Shown here in pieces: positions 1 to 12,900 of a stretch of 64,000 nt of DNA. The notes beneath the pieces were generated by a model. The model did no database searches. It saw only the letters and a list, made by a program, of their open reading frames with translations, and was not told where the DNA came from. Origin of the DNA: Usnea hakonensis (taxonomy: Eukaryota > Ascomycota > Lecanoromycetes > Lecanorales > Parmeliaceae); NCBI GenBank assembly GCA_013423325.1, contig BLJB01000317.1, positions 1 through 64,000 of the forward strand, given 5' to 3'. The position numbers were made by a program, and so were the translations under genes. Within the stretch, counting starts at the first letter, position 1; each line of letters opens with the position of its first letter.

Positions 1-603
1 GGCCACTATTCTGAAATATACTGTGGTACCCACGGTGGGTACCATAAGGAATAAGAGTTAGGGCCAGGGCGCGCCTTGGACGGACTGCGGGTGCAGCTGC
101 AAGAATCTCTTTATTATCACCAGGAAGTGGAACGGCGCGCGGACGGAGTTGACCAACTTTTGGGGCAGCGGGAACTCGTCATATGCCAGCTAGGAGGTGT
201 CATCTCCAGTGAGAACTGCCCAGATAGGTGAGAGGTTGTACGTGGTACGAGTGCTAGTACGATTGCTTTGGCTCTTCACCCAAAAGCCAAGGTCTCGCGC
301 GGATTTGAAACCCGCGAGCAGCCTCGCGATCCCTGGCTGCGACCATAGCTCCCTCAATTGGGGCGTGGAAGAAACATTGAGATAGCCCGCCATCTTTTTG
401 TCGTTTTCGTAAAGTTTATCGACCTCGAGGATAAAAACGCCTGCCGGATTTTTGCTTTTGGCGGTCTTGACCGCCGCCGCGTGTTGGCCCGGCGTTACCT
501 GGAACTATAGGGGGTCCGCGACGGCCTTACCTTTACCTTTCCGAGGAGTCTCGGGTGCGGTTGACTGTGCCTCTTGCTTGGCCTTACCTTTGCGCGCTGC
601 CAT
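1..603 (-). pseudogene. Remnant of a basic-N-terminus protein of unknown family, runs off the window edge
   Basis: A minus-strand frame starts at an ATG at 603 in a CACC-ATG context and continues toward position 1. Its first ~30 residues are rich in Lys, Ala and Gln. It is interrupted by TAG at about 509 and at 190-192, and by a further stop near the window edge. TAG is what RIP-type C-to-T change makes from CAG or TGG codons, so this is probably a decayed open reading frame of a repeat. I do not recognise the family. This part is less CpA-depleted than the block that follows. Confidence 0.3.
24..44. repeat. Perfect 9-bp inverted repeat with a 3-nt spacer
   Basis: TGGTACCCA is followed by CGG and then by its exact reverse complement TGGGTACCA. 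It sits at the very edge of the window inside repeat-derived sequence. It could be part of a transposon end or chance; no function is claimed. Confidence 0.45.
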
Positions 604-1202
604 GGTGTACGAAAGGATGTCGTCCTAGGATAAAGTGGATGCGTGAATGCTGTCCTAAGACGACTAAGCACGCTATTGGCTGAAAATTAGTATGCTAGCG
701 GTAAGGCGAGGGAGTTGTACTCGCTTCACAGTACGAGGCCAGTATTTGCTAAGGCAGAAACGCCGCGAAAGAGTGTTACAGAGTATTAATAAAGTTGCAC
801 GTGTGTTGTAGGAAGCATGTGTTACAAACAGCGCGTTCAAGCGACGAGAAGAGCGATGGGAGTATTACTTTATAAAGCATAAAAGATGTGTTGTGTTATG
901 GAAGAAAAAAAAAGGTGGTGGAAGGAAAAGGATATATAGAAGGAGGAAGGTGGGAAGGAGGAGGTCTTTATAGAAGAGGCTGGGCACTAGCGCGAGAAGA
1001 GTGAATAAAGGAGTAAATTAAGGAGTAAATACTTCAAAACTCAGTGTAGCTAGGCATTTACTTACCTCAAATCACTGCGAAGGCTCAAAGCACTGCGAAA
1101 AATTACTGTAGGATACTACTGACGCCACGAATATAGTGTAGAAGAGATAGGAGGTAAACACTGTGTTCAAGCGGTAAGCAAAGCTAGGCACTGGCGCGAC
1201 AC

Positions 1203-1272
1203 TGAGGTGAGGTGAGATGAGTGAGGTGAGGGAGGTGAGGTGAGTGAGGTAAGGGAGGTGAGGTGAGGTGAA
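1203..1272. repeat. Purine-rich GAGGTGAG-type minisatellite
   Basis: About 70 bp of imperfectly repeated GAGGTGAGGT / GAGTGAGGT units on the plus strand, almost free of pyrimidines other than T. It lies inside the RIP block and is probably a simple-sequence expansion. Confidence 0.7.
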
Positions 1273-1504
1273 CGCGTAACTAGCAGTATATGAGCATTTG
1301 CTTACCCAAAAAACGTCGCGAAAAGTGTTATAGGACGGTAGCAGCGTTGCGAGGGTATTGTAGTAGGGATTTCAGTTAAAAAGCGAGTCCAAAAGACGAG
1401 GATAGCGAAAGGAGTGTAGTATTAAAGAGGTAGAACTGAGTTATAAAAGGGTGAACACGAGATTGAAATAAGTGAAAGAAGTCTCAAATAGAAGAGGGCT
1501 AGGC

Positions 1505-1735
1505 TAGCGCGATGCCTAACGCGAAGTGTCCTAGGACGATATCGAGCCATTTGAGGCCGTAGTGAAGAGGGAGGTATATAGAAGAATAGTCGTGGGGGTG
1601 GAAGTGTTAAGGAAACCTTATTGAAGTGAAGCTTAACTAGCGCTATATTAAGCACGCGAATTGTCCTAGGACGACATCGACCCGTTGGAGGCCGTAATGA
1701 AGATAGAGGTATGTAGAAGAATAGTCGTATGTGGT
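1505..1735 (+). repeat. Two diverged direct copies of a ~100-bp unit
   Basis: Segments 1505-1603 and about 1632-1735 align in direct orientation. Both hold CTAGCGC, then TGTCCTAGGACGAYATCGA, then GAGGCCGTARTGAAGA, and end with GAAGAATAGTCGT. The differences are mostly transitions. The central motif recurs elsewhere in the block (about 615, 651, 2034, 3715 and 5557), sometimes in the other orientation, so it looks like an internal repeat of one element family. Confidence 0.6.
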
Positions 1736-2820
1736 GCGACTCGAGGGTGGGATAGAGATGTGCTTTGTGGACGGAAGAGATATGGGGTTGTAGAGTCATT
1801 AAGGAAAGTCTTGAGCCGCACGCGTGCTTGGGAGTGTTTATTATTAGCATAGAACGGCGTTGCGAGCGCTAGAGGGCCGAGTGACACGTAGTATATATGG
1901 AATCCACTCTAGTAGGTAGTCGATAGACCCTTAGAGGCTAGAAATCTGAACCCGGCCCTAGCAAGGTTAGCACTGATCGTGCCCGGAAACAAATACTAAG
2001 GAATTACTCACCGCTGACCTGACTTGCCGTAGGACGGATATCGTCCTTGGACAACATCGGTCGTGCGTCGCGCGAATACCAAACCAGCCCGATCAGTATT
2101 TCCATCGACTGTTTACTTCCTCCCTTGATCAGAGCCTGTCCTACTCGATTCGGGTTCTTCCTGTCTTTTCGCCTCATCGGCTATCAGCTTATCTTCGAAT
2201 ACCTCCAAATACCCCGAGTCGACGAGGTGGTTAAACGTCGCGGGATCCTTTACCCTTCGCTACCGTGGAGTGTTAGATGTAACGGTGTCAAGTTTCACTG
2301 CACCCAAGAGGCTTCCTAGTGTATCTCGGAGGGTTTCTCATGGCAGGAGCGACTTCTTGCTCGATTAGGCCATAGCGAACGCCTCCCGGTCATGGGAAGC
2401 CGGGAAAGCGGTATAATACCAGTTAGTCTTCTCTAAAGGGTCGAGAGTCCGAATCAGATCCTGTCGGTCCCGGCTATGCCCTCTATTAGGTTTCAGTAGT
2501 ACCGATAATTTATCCAAATCGTATTAAGGGATAATGAACAGTCGTTGCGCTACGTAGGTAACGTGAAAGTCGAGGAACTATCGGCGAACGTAGTCCCCTA
2601 TCTCCTGCGAGAGGATACTGTATAAGTGCCGCGTAAGGGTTCGGAATCCCGCCGTATCCCACCTTCGGGTGAACGTGCCGATGTTATCGAAGAGAAATAG
2701 GCCTCGAATGCGATCGATCCAAGACCCGGAATTCTGATATTATTGGAAGATGTTATTTTTGCCGGCGGCCGTACGGGCTAGGCGGGCAAAGGCGATACGA
2801 GGCTCAACGCGGAGCATCTT

Positions 2821-5236
2821 CTAGACTATAGTATAATTCAGACCCCGCCGACCGTTGGCTTCGGCTGGGTCTAACGGTCGAAGCAGGCGCGCCTTAGCCT
2901 TAGGGGCGCTATTCGGAAAGTCGGGACTTTTTCGGGCTCGAGCGACAAGGATCTCGAATACGTAGTCGATATAGGTATAGAGGATGGCTTCCGACGCAAT
3001 AGAGAATATTACGATATACTCTAGTTCCGCCATATCCCTTTTCTTACTAGAGGTGGGGTCGGCTTTCAACTCGCGGTTAGTAGTAGCGACGAATATACAC
3101 TAGGAGCGAAACTTGGCCCAACGGTGCTCTCGCTCGGTCAATAGCTTCCCGAGCTCTAGGGCGACGTGGAAGGAGGCGTAAAACTGATTCTTGGTGAGGG
3201 GCAGTTTCTCCAGCAGCTTCGGCTAGAAGAGAGGGAGCCCTTCCTAGAGAAGTTGATCGGCTCGTAACCAGATAATGCCGTACTGCTTTATAGTCTGTTT
3301 GAAGCCGAGACCTAGCTAATTATACTAATCCTTAGGGGTTTAGTCGTCGTCGGAAATCTTATCATTATCGGTCGAGGGGTCTCTATCGGGAGCGTTCTGC
3401 TCTCGGAGGAGCCGAGCCTTGCGGTATAGCCAGCTTTCTATCTTTTCCTACCATAACTCCGGCCGCTACTGCGGTGCAAGACCGCCTATACTTAGAGCTA
3501 AGGTTCGAAGACAGGCGCTAATAATAATCCCGTATAGACGCTATTAGTTTTCGGGCGCGGTCTCGCGGTTATAGGCCGGGACGCATCGGGTCGCCGAAGC
3601 TTCGAGGTATAATAGCTACCGATTAAGGTACGCCGAAGTGAATTGGTTGACCTCTACCGTCGAAAGTACCTAGAAAGAACGATAGGATTCGTCGGTAAGG
3701 TCGTCCGCGATATTATCCAAGGACGACATCGCCGGGTGTAAGGGTTAGGGGTCACTGGGAACGTTAGAGGTTGCATTCGTTAGCGGGGGGGAGGAGGCGG
3801 TACGGCGAGCGATAGTGGTGAAGAAACCCACGTCGCTAAAATCGCAATAGATAAGTAACGACTAGGCGATCCGATATTCCGATCGAATACTAAAGGACGA
3901 TCGGGTGGAGTCTTCTAGGGCGACGGCGACTCGTTACTTAGTCTACTCTAACCGATCGATTAGATCTCCCCGCTTGAGGTGGGCTTCTTGGGTACTAGCC
4001 GTACTAGGTCCGTAGCGGTTTATATCGAAATATTTATCGATATGGGCTTACGAGAACCCGACGCCCTCGAGGGGGGCGTTTTCGAAGGCGTAGTAGCCTT
4101 TGAACGGGGACGAAAAGAGATCCTTATTGGTATTATAAGCCTTATTATAGGCGATCAGACCTTTGCGTCGCAGTACGTTTCGAGAACCCAGTTTTATCGA
4201 GACGGACGCGGCGTCACGCGTCAACAGGAAGGGGTACCGGGAAACGGTGAGATCCCGCGCTTTGCCGGGGGAATGGTAGAAGCCCCGGGCCTAAGTCTCA
4301 AGGCAGTCCGTCTTCCTGAGCAGCGTGATACCGTCCCCCTCGGGAATATCTTCGACCCCGAGATCGAGCCACGTATCGTCAGCGCGGAAGGAACTCGGGT
4401 TGGACGTATAATAGGCGGCGTCTATCAGCTTCAAGAAATCGTCCTTTATCAACGCCGGGTTCTTCCGTTGGGTGGTCAATTTCAGATTATGCGCCTGAAC
4501 GATCAAGACCGGCCGCGCGAATGATTCGAACTGCTCGCTTCTCCGGAGCACGGCACGCCAGAAGCGATCCAAATGACTCTCAGGGATCGTATACTAGACG
4601 TCCATCGTATACCCGGTCCGAGATTTACCGCTCTCGGTATTGACCCGCGCTTTGTAGTCCGCGTCGCGAAAACTCCTCGGCCAATGCAGCCGAATATGAT
4701 GCCCACAGGTCTCGATTAGGGCTAGGCGAAGGATATCGTCTACCCAACACCGTTAGTGCTGGTCGGATAGATAAAAGGTGTCGGAGGCGCCCACGGGAAG
4801 ATAGGGGAAGAAGATATAGGTAGAGGCCCCGAAGCCGTAGTCTCCCGCCCCGTAGCCCAAACGTAATTGCATAGTCTTGTGGATCTAGAGACCGTGAAGG
4901 GTAATGCGAGGGTTTTGCGTGATGCGTCGTAGGAACGGTGGTCGTAGCGCGAGGTAAAAGGCGTACCGGTAGAAGCCCAGGCTCGAAATGCCGAAGAAGA
5001 AGCTATCGATATCCCAAAAGCGTTCGAGAGTAATATCGTCTTGTGCCCGGCGGAGGAAGTCCTTTTCGGACCGGTCAAATCGTAGCGTTAGCGGGTTGTC
5101 ACCGCCGCCCAGAAGGGCTTTCCAATTGATATCCTCGAAATCGTTAGCGGCGTCGTCTCGACCAAGTATCTTAGGCTGGTGCAAGGGCAGTGGCGCGTTC
5201 CGCTACGAGAATCCTGTCGGAAGGTACTTATTCTAG
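2821..5236 (-). pseudogene. RIP-inactivated repeat-borne ORF, at least 800 codons, family not identified
   Basis: The open stretches 5184-4885, 4572-4291 and 3069-2821 all fall in one minus-strand frame, separated in the parts I translated only by TAG/TAA codons. Several stops sit where CAG, CAA or TGG is plausible, for example SDQH-stop-RCWVDD near 4755, MTKY-stop-NKYLP near 5230 and MDV-stop-YTIPES near 4600. That is a textbook RIP outcome on both strands. Recognisable stretches include FFPYLPVGASDTFYLSDQH and VLIVQAHNLKLTTQ. From memory this resembles a family of large uncharacterised proteins found repeatedly in ascomycete repeat-rich regions, but I cannot name a domain. The true start lies upstream of 5236 and was not located. 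Confidence 0.5.
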
Positions 5237-6974
5237 TACTTGGTCATCTCTCGAAGGGAGAGCGGGTGTTCGGGCGGTTCGCTAGAGGAATCCTCCCCTA
5301 GTCGAGGTCAGTAGTTTTAAGGACGGAGGGGGGGCTCTACTAACGATTACTATAGCTATAGCGATTATCCTAGCTAGCTTTAATGACCCTGGCGGCGCTA
5401 TTATAGATATTGTAGATAGGCGTACTAGTCCCGGAACTATCGCTATCGGGGGTTTCCCTATCCCTCGCGCTTTCTGCCGGTAGGGTCTTAACCCTAGGCT
5501 CTAATTAGGGGGGGATAGAGGATCGCTGGATTCAAGGGTAATATCATGCACTATATTGTCTAAGGACGATATCGTGCGGGGTAAGGGGGGAGGAGCGCGA
5601 GGATTCGCTTGCTTAGCGCTAGGGATATCGATGTCGACCGACTCATTCTCGGCTATAGGGAGCGGACTAGTATCAGAGGATATAGGGCGTAGTAGAGGGG
5701 ATAGGGGGAATTGTGGCGGAGGTGATAGAGATAACGGGGGAGGTAGTACTACTACTAGTTCCCCTGTGTACGGGTTAACAGGTTATAGTGAGTAATTTAG
5801 GTAAACATCTTACCTAGCTACGGTATACTAAGGGTCGCCAATGCATTAGCGATACTCTCGATAGGACTCGGTACTATTCGCGATGATATTGTCGAAGATT
5901 AGCTGGCTTGCGTAACTTTACTGCGATGTAGAAGGGCGCGAGCAAGAGCGGTAGTAGGGGAAAGAGTAGCCGTCGGTACCGTTGGCGATCTAGATTACGC
6001 GGACGCTGTACTACTCTTGTGAGAACGTAAACTGCGAGGGCTGGGCGCATCGATGGGGCCTTCTATAGTAGGGATGACTCTTGATACTTCGGTCTCCGCT
6101 ATAGGAAGGGGTGGGTCTACTTAGGTTACCGGTACTTGAGAGGTAATGGAAGCGCTCGCTACTAAAGATTCGGCTTCGAATCGCGTTTTTGCTCTCGCTC
6201 GACTTTTCGCGGTAGCTTGACGGTTATATTCGCGCTACTCTTCGGCGCTCTTTCGTATCCGCGGCATAATAATAGTAATCCGGGCGAAAATGTCAAATCG
6301 ATAAAGGGGAAGATATATATATATATATACGCACGCTGGCTAGGTAAAGACGGTTGCTACTTAGTAGAGAGCTTGCAGAAAAGAAGATCGAAAAGAAGAC
6401 CGAGTGGTTTGTTTATATGTTAGATTAGGGGGATATTAGTTTATTTATATCGATAAGGATGCTTTCGTCCTTTCGCTCATAGCCTCTATCTAACTTCAGA
6501 CGAAAGAACCGAGCCAATCGAACGTCTCCCCCGGATTGATACCCTCTGACTAAGGGGGGACCGCTGTACTAATAGATCGTCTCGCTCGGATTAACGCTCC
6601 GAGCTAAAAGTTTTAGCCTCGCGCGTCAATCCGAGCCGACCGTCTAATTAGTCGGCAAGAGTTTAAGCAGCGGCGGGGGGTGAAAATTAGTTCCTATAAG
6701 GCTCCTCGCACGGATGCCCATAACGCTGATAAAGACGTCGACCGGCGACGGTAACGGTACCGGACGAGATATAAAGAAACCGACGACGCCATCGTCTTCG
6801 CCGGTCTCGCTTTCCTATTTCTCGATCTTAATATACTCGATTTTCCTTCTCGCCCCGCCGAGGAAAGGCCCGCGAGGAAACGATCCCCCTGCTCGTTGGA
6901 TTTCGTGGTCGCCCACCCGGAATCGCCCTCTAACCCTAACCCCTCGGGCTCTCTAATTGAAGTAAGAACTCGAG

Positions 6975-9900
6975 ATGCCTGGCCAAGAAGTGGTGTCACC
7001 AATTTCTCAAGCTCTAGTGGCCCCATTGAAACCTCTTCTATTGTAGTATGGTCCTCTAAAGCAGCTCCTCCTTCTTCCCGCATCAATTTAGTATCACGCG
7101 GTCCATTTAAGAGATGATTTTGTAGCGACACTTCCTAGCGTAACTCAAGAACTCGTGCAAGATAATAAGCCATCTTCAATTGGCGAGCTCATTGCCCGAT
7201 TTCTAGTCCACATCGTATGGTATCTGGAGAAGGCGAGTCAGGATAGTGGCAGTACCAAAGAAATCATCGACTTCATGCTTCGCCATTACGAGACCAATCT
7301 GCTTCCGTAGACAAGATGAGGTACACAATTTTGCGGCTAGTCTTCCAGGTGATCGACGAAATAAACAACCCGTCATCCAAGCCTATTATGAGGCACACCG
7401 TGTGCTGGGAAAACGTATTTAACTATTTAAACCCAATCTGATACGAGCAGCAAAACGCGGAGATGTCCAGCTATACGCTATGTTCGGCGGTCAAGGCAAC
7501 GCTGAGGACTATATTAGTGAGCTGAGAGAAGCTTATGATACATATGGCCACCTCGTCGCTGATGTCTTATCGTGGGGAAGTGATCTTCTGAAGGATCTTT
7601 CACAGGATCCCAGGGCAGGCAAAACATATTCAAGAGGTCTAGATCTCATGGCATGGCTCCGAAACTTAGACGAAGAGCCTGAGGCAGACTACTTGATTAC
7701 TACGCCTGTCAGTTTTCCGCTGATTGGACTACTGCAGCTTGCCCAATATTCCTTGGCCTGTAGGCTATTAGGAACCGACCCGCAAGGGTTACGTGATAGT
7801 TTCATGGGCTCGTCAGGACATTCGCAAGGCGTTGTCGTGGCTCTTGCGATTAGTTGCGCATGTTCGTGGGACTCGTTCTACGAAGTAGGCAAGGCAGCGC
7901 TCACTACACTCTTCTGGACGGGCTTAAGAGCTCAACAGGCATATCCTCCGACCTCAGTACTTCCAAACCAGGTTCAAGAGTCTGTAAAACATCACGAAGG
8001 CATCCCCGGACCAATGCTGAGTGTTCGAGGTCTTCCCCAGGAGACTCTGATGGACCATGTCAATGCCACGAACGACCATCTGCCCGAGGATCAGTACGTC
8101 AGTATCTGTCTCATCAATGGTCGTCGTAATATTGTTCTTGGTGGTCCTGCGACGTCGTTATGTGCCCTGAATTCTCGACTACGAAGGCTTAAGCCGGAAA
8201 TTGGGGTTGATCAGACTCGAATCCCGTTTACGCAGCGCAGAGCTGCCTTCACTAACGTCTTCTTGCCGATCTCTGCACCTTTTCACAGCCTTTACTTACT
8301 CTCAGCTTATGACCAGATTATTCAAGATCTTCATCACATTTCAATCACAAACACAGATCTTGCGATTCCTGTCTTCGCAACCGACGACGGACGCGATCTT
8401 AAAGAAGGTAAAGATACGAATGTTGTGGCAGCCCTAGTCCGTATGATCACATGCAATCCTGTGGAGTGGGAGCAGGCCACAGCGTGGCCTAAGAAAAAAG
8501 CCACCCACATTCTTGATTTTGGTCCTGGTGGCAATGTTGGCGTCGGACTCATAACTCATCAAAATAAGGAAGGAAGTGGAGTACGGGTCATCTCAGCCAG
8601 CAGTATAGATAGGAAAGGAAGCGATGTTGGGTCAAAACAGGAGTTGTACAATCGCAACGAAAAGCATCCGGTTCAGTACCACAAGGACTGGCGGACTCAC
8701 TTCGGCCCGCGTTTAATCAAAACTACAGCAGGCCAAACCCTTGTGGATACAAAATTCAGCAGATTACTAGGTCTTCCCCCAATTATGGTTACAGGAATGA
8801 CGCCTTGTACGGTTCACCCTGAGTTCGTGATAGCCGCGATGAATGCTGGTTACCATATCGAGCTTGCCGGTGGAGGGTACCATGACCCACACACTATGGG
8901 AGAAGCAATCCGTAAGGTGGCTTCCTCGGTAGTTCCTGGCCGAGCGGTCACAGTCAATTTGATCTATGTCAGCCCTCAAGCAATCGCCTGGCAGGTGCCT
9001 CTCATCAAGCAGCTCCGAGCTGGAGGTATCCCTATTGATGGTTTGACTATCGGAGCCGGTATCCCAACGCCGGAGGTAGCTAACGAATACATCACAAACC
9101 TTGGACTCCGTCACATTTCCTTCAAGCCCGGCTCAGCAGACGCCATCCAGCAAGTCATCAACATTGCCAAGCACAATAATGGGTTTCCAGTTATTTTACA
9201 ATGGACTGGTGGACGTGGTGGAGGACATCATTCATATGAAGACTTTCACCAACCGATCCTCCAACTATATGGGAGAATAAGGGAATGCGAGAATATTTTC
9301 TTAATTGCGGGTAGTGGTTTCGGAGGAGCAGACGACACCTACCCCTACCTTACAGGGGCCTGGTCGACCGCCTTCGGCCGCTCCCCAATGCCCTTCGATG
9401 GTATCCTTTTTGGTAGTCGCATGATGACGGCGAAGGAAACTCGCACGAGCAAAGCCGCAAAGCAGGTAATCGCGAATGCCGAAGGTTCTGACGATACCGA
9501 GTGGGAATTGACGTACAAGGGTCCTTCTGGTGGTGTCATCACTGTTCTGTCTGAGATGGGTCAACCGATTCACAAACTTGCTACCAGAGGTGTATTGTTT
9601 TGGGCCGAAATGGATCGAAAGATATTCAGTATTGAGGACCGAACAAGAAGAGCTGCCGAAATCAAGAAGCATCGTGGCTACATCATCCATAGACTGAACG
9701 GCGATTTTCAAAAAGTTTGGTTTGGCAGAAAGCTAGCAACGGGCGAATCTGTGGACATTGAGGAAATGACTTACTATGAAGTCATATCCCGAATGGTTGA
9801 CCTTCTATATGTCAAGCATCAAGCGCGCTGGATTGATATCTCTTACCGCCAACTGCTGGTGGATTTCATTCACAGGATGGAGGAGAGGTATACGTCTGTG

Positions 9901-12900
9901 GAGGCACCATCAATTGTTTCAAATTATGCTGAAGTTGACAACCCTTGGCCAACAATCGCCAAGATACCAGAGATATATCCTGCCTGCATCCGACAGCTTG
10001 TCAATACTCAGGACTTTCAACATTTTCTCCTGCTCTGCCAGAGGCGAGGACAGAAGCCCGTCCCGTTCGTCCCAGTCCTTGACGAGAGCTTCGAAAACTG
10101 GTTCAAGAAAGACTCCCTCTGGCAGTCTGAAGATCTCGATGCAGTCGTCGATCAAGATATTGGTAGAACATGTATTCTCCAGGGTCCCGTGGCGGTCAGG
10201 AGTTCTAAGATCATCGATGAGCCTATCAAGCAAATCCTGGACAACATTCACGAAGCTCATGTAGCGAGGCTCGAGAAGGAGATATACAGCAACAATGCTC
10301 AAATCCCTGTGATCGAATACTTCGGCGGCGAAGCCCTCGGAGACGGCAAGGATGGTCATCTAGATGGCGTGACGACCTCGATGGAGCACGATACGATCAA
10401 ATATCAGATATCTGCTGGTCCTGATGGTTCCATTCTAGACTCCAACGACTGGTTCAAGATCCTCGCGGGGAACACTTACTCATGGAGGCATGCGTTCTTT
10501 ACCGTCAATTTTATTTTTCAGGGCAATAAGATCATCGAGAGTCCCTTTAAGCGCATATTTGCACCAGCTCCAAATGTCGAGGTTGAGATGACATACCCAG
10601 ACGACCCGAAGCGTATGATCATCAGCCTCCGAGAGCACTCTTGCCCTGTCGTTGAAGTCCGGACGACAAGTGATGACAACATCGTCCTCAAAATTTTCGA
10701 AAAAAACCTTCTAACGGGAGAGAATGTTGGGTTGCATCTTCTTTTTAGTTACCACTCCGAAGCAGGGTACGGTCCTATCCGAGAGGTCATGGAGGAGCGT
10801 AATGAACGCATAAGAGCTTTCTACTACGAGCTGCAGTTCGGAAGCCGAGGTGGAAAGGTTGCTCTTGATGGCGTTTTAACAGATACCTTCGTGGGAGAAA
10901 CTTTCGTAATAGATCGACAAGCAGTTGCCGATTTCGTGAATGCTATTGGAAACTACGGCGAAGCCTATGTTGTGAGAGTCGGGCATCCTGGTAAAACTTA
11001 CGCTCCAATGGATTACGCCTTCAAGGTTGCATGGAAGGCTATGACAAAACCTCTCTTTCTGAAGGTCATGGACGGTGATCTCTCTAAGCTTGTTCATCTA
11101 TCCAGCGGGTTTCAAATGCTCTCCGAGGCCAGTCCACTGAAGCTTGGGGAGGTTTTGGAATCTACCTCACGTGTCGAAGCAATCCTCATTCAAGACTCAG
11201 GCAAGATCGTTGAGGTCACTGGGACCATAAATCGTGGGGGCATCCCTATTATGAAGGTAAAGGCTCAATATTTATATCGAGGCAGCTACTCAGACTACGA
11301 AAACACCTTCCAGCGCAAACATGAGGTCCCAATGACCTTACATGTGCAGTCAGCAAAAGACGTGACCCGGCTTATGTCGCGATCTTGGTTTCATCCGCAT
11401 GATCCTAATGTAGACCTTCTTCACAAAGTCTTGACGTTCCGTCTGGAGAGCGTCGTCCACTTCAAAAGCAAAGACACGTTCAGCGATATCGAGACCACAG
11501 GCATTGTGCTCTTCCACTCCTCACATGGAGAAATCCAAGAAGCGGGCACAGTGGAATATAGCGCTGGGAGGTCTCGAGGAAACCCTGTCATTGATTACCT
11601 CGAGCATCACGGGTCTCCCACCGAGAAGCCACATATGTTCGCAAACCCCATCCTTCTAAGCGGGCAGATACCTTTATTGATCGGGGCGCCGGCGTCTAAC
11701 CAGCTCTATGCCCAAGTCTCTGGCGATCATAATCCGATTCATCTTTCCCGCATCTTCGCTAAGTATGTGGCCCTCAAAGGCAACATAACTCACGGCATGT
11801 ACATAAGCGCTGCCGTACGGAGTTTTGTTGAAATATGGGCAGCTGACAGCGAGGTTGAGCGGGTGAGGAGATTCGACTGTTCTTTTGTTGGAATGGTGTT
11901 GCCAAATGACCAAATTGAAGTGAGATTGTGGCACGTTGGAATGATTGCGGGCCGCAAGATAGTGAAAGTGGAAGCAACCGTAGAATCCGAAAAAGTGTTG
12001 TTAGGAGAGGCAGAAGTGGAACAACCAGTTTCGGCTTTTATCTTCACTGGCCAAGGCAGTCAGCACCAGGGAATGGGGATGGAACTGTATGCTCAGAACG
12101 ATATTGCTAGAGAAGTTTGGGATCGTGCCGACGCACATTTGATGGGTCTTTTTGGTCAGTCAATATACCCGTGTCACACTTTCTTGATGCCAACGCAGTT
12201 TCTGACACCCTTACAGGATTCTCTATCCTCAGAATTGTCAGAGAGAACCCTAAGGAGCTCAAGGTTCACCTCGGAGGCCCACGTGGGAGAGCTATCCGGA
12301 AAAATTACATGTCTTTCACAGTTGAGAATAGCGGAGCGAACGGAGAAGTGAGCCGGGAAGGAATCTTTAAAGATATCGATGAGAGCACCGAGTCGTATAC
12401 GCATCGCGCACCCGATGGGCTATTATACTCGACGCAATTCGCTCAACCTGCGCTGATATTGATGGCAAAGGCAAGTTTCTCCACGCTACAGGCAAGGAGT
12501 CTGATCCCAGACGGCAGCACTTTCGCTGGGCACTCTTTAGGTGAATACGCAGCAATGTTCGCCTTTTCCGAATTCATGCGTATCGAGGACCTTATCACCT
12601 TAACCTTCTATCGAGGCTTGACCATGCAGCTCTCGGTTGAGCGTGATGAGACCGGCAGGTCCAATTACGCTATGTGCGCGTTCAACCCCAGCCGGGTGTC
12701 GCCGAGTACGTCGCTTCTCTGGGAGTTTCCATTCAGATGTAGGTTCTGACGATACGAACAGGCTTCAATGAACAATCTCTACGCCGCGTAGTCCAGAAAA
12801 TTCAAGATGAAACGAGCTGGCTGCTCGAAATTGTGAATCTCAACATCGAGAATCAGCAATACACTTGCACCGGTGATGTAACGCTCCCGCTTACAATGTC

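Larger units (their letters stand above)
604..6960. mobile_element. RIP-degraded repeat block
   Basis: Composition changes sharply here relative to the genes downstream: TpA is common and CpA/TpG rare while CpG stays frequent. In 5341-5400 I count 11 TpA, no CpA and 2 TpG. This is the footprint of RIP, which in many Pezizomycotina converts CpA to TpA in duplicated DNA. No long open frame survives, but a minus-strand frame from 5236 to 2821 can be followed through stops (separate entry). I found no clear LTRs or terminal inverted repeats, so the element class is open. The block ends within about 15 bp of the start codon of the FAS beta gene. Confidence 0.7.

Noticed and set aside
3979..4524. 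181-codon plus-strand open frame in the repeat block
   Set aside because: It overlaps the traceable minus-strand frame of the degraded ORF; RIP removed CpA/TpG and left chance open stretches on the other strand. No family motif.
6694..7131. 145-codon minus-strand frame at the repeat/FAS boundary
   Set aside because: It lies opposite the recognisable FAS beta N-terminus and has no motif of its own.
9301..9711. Minus-strand open frames inside the FAS and PKS coding regions
   Set aside because: Antisense shadows of long coding exons, without start context or motifs.
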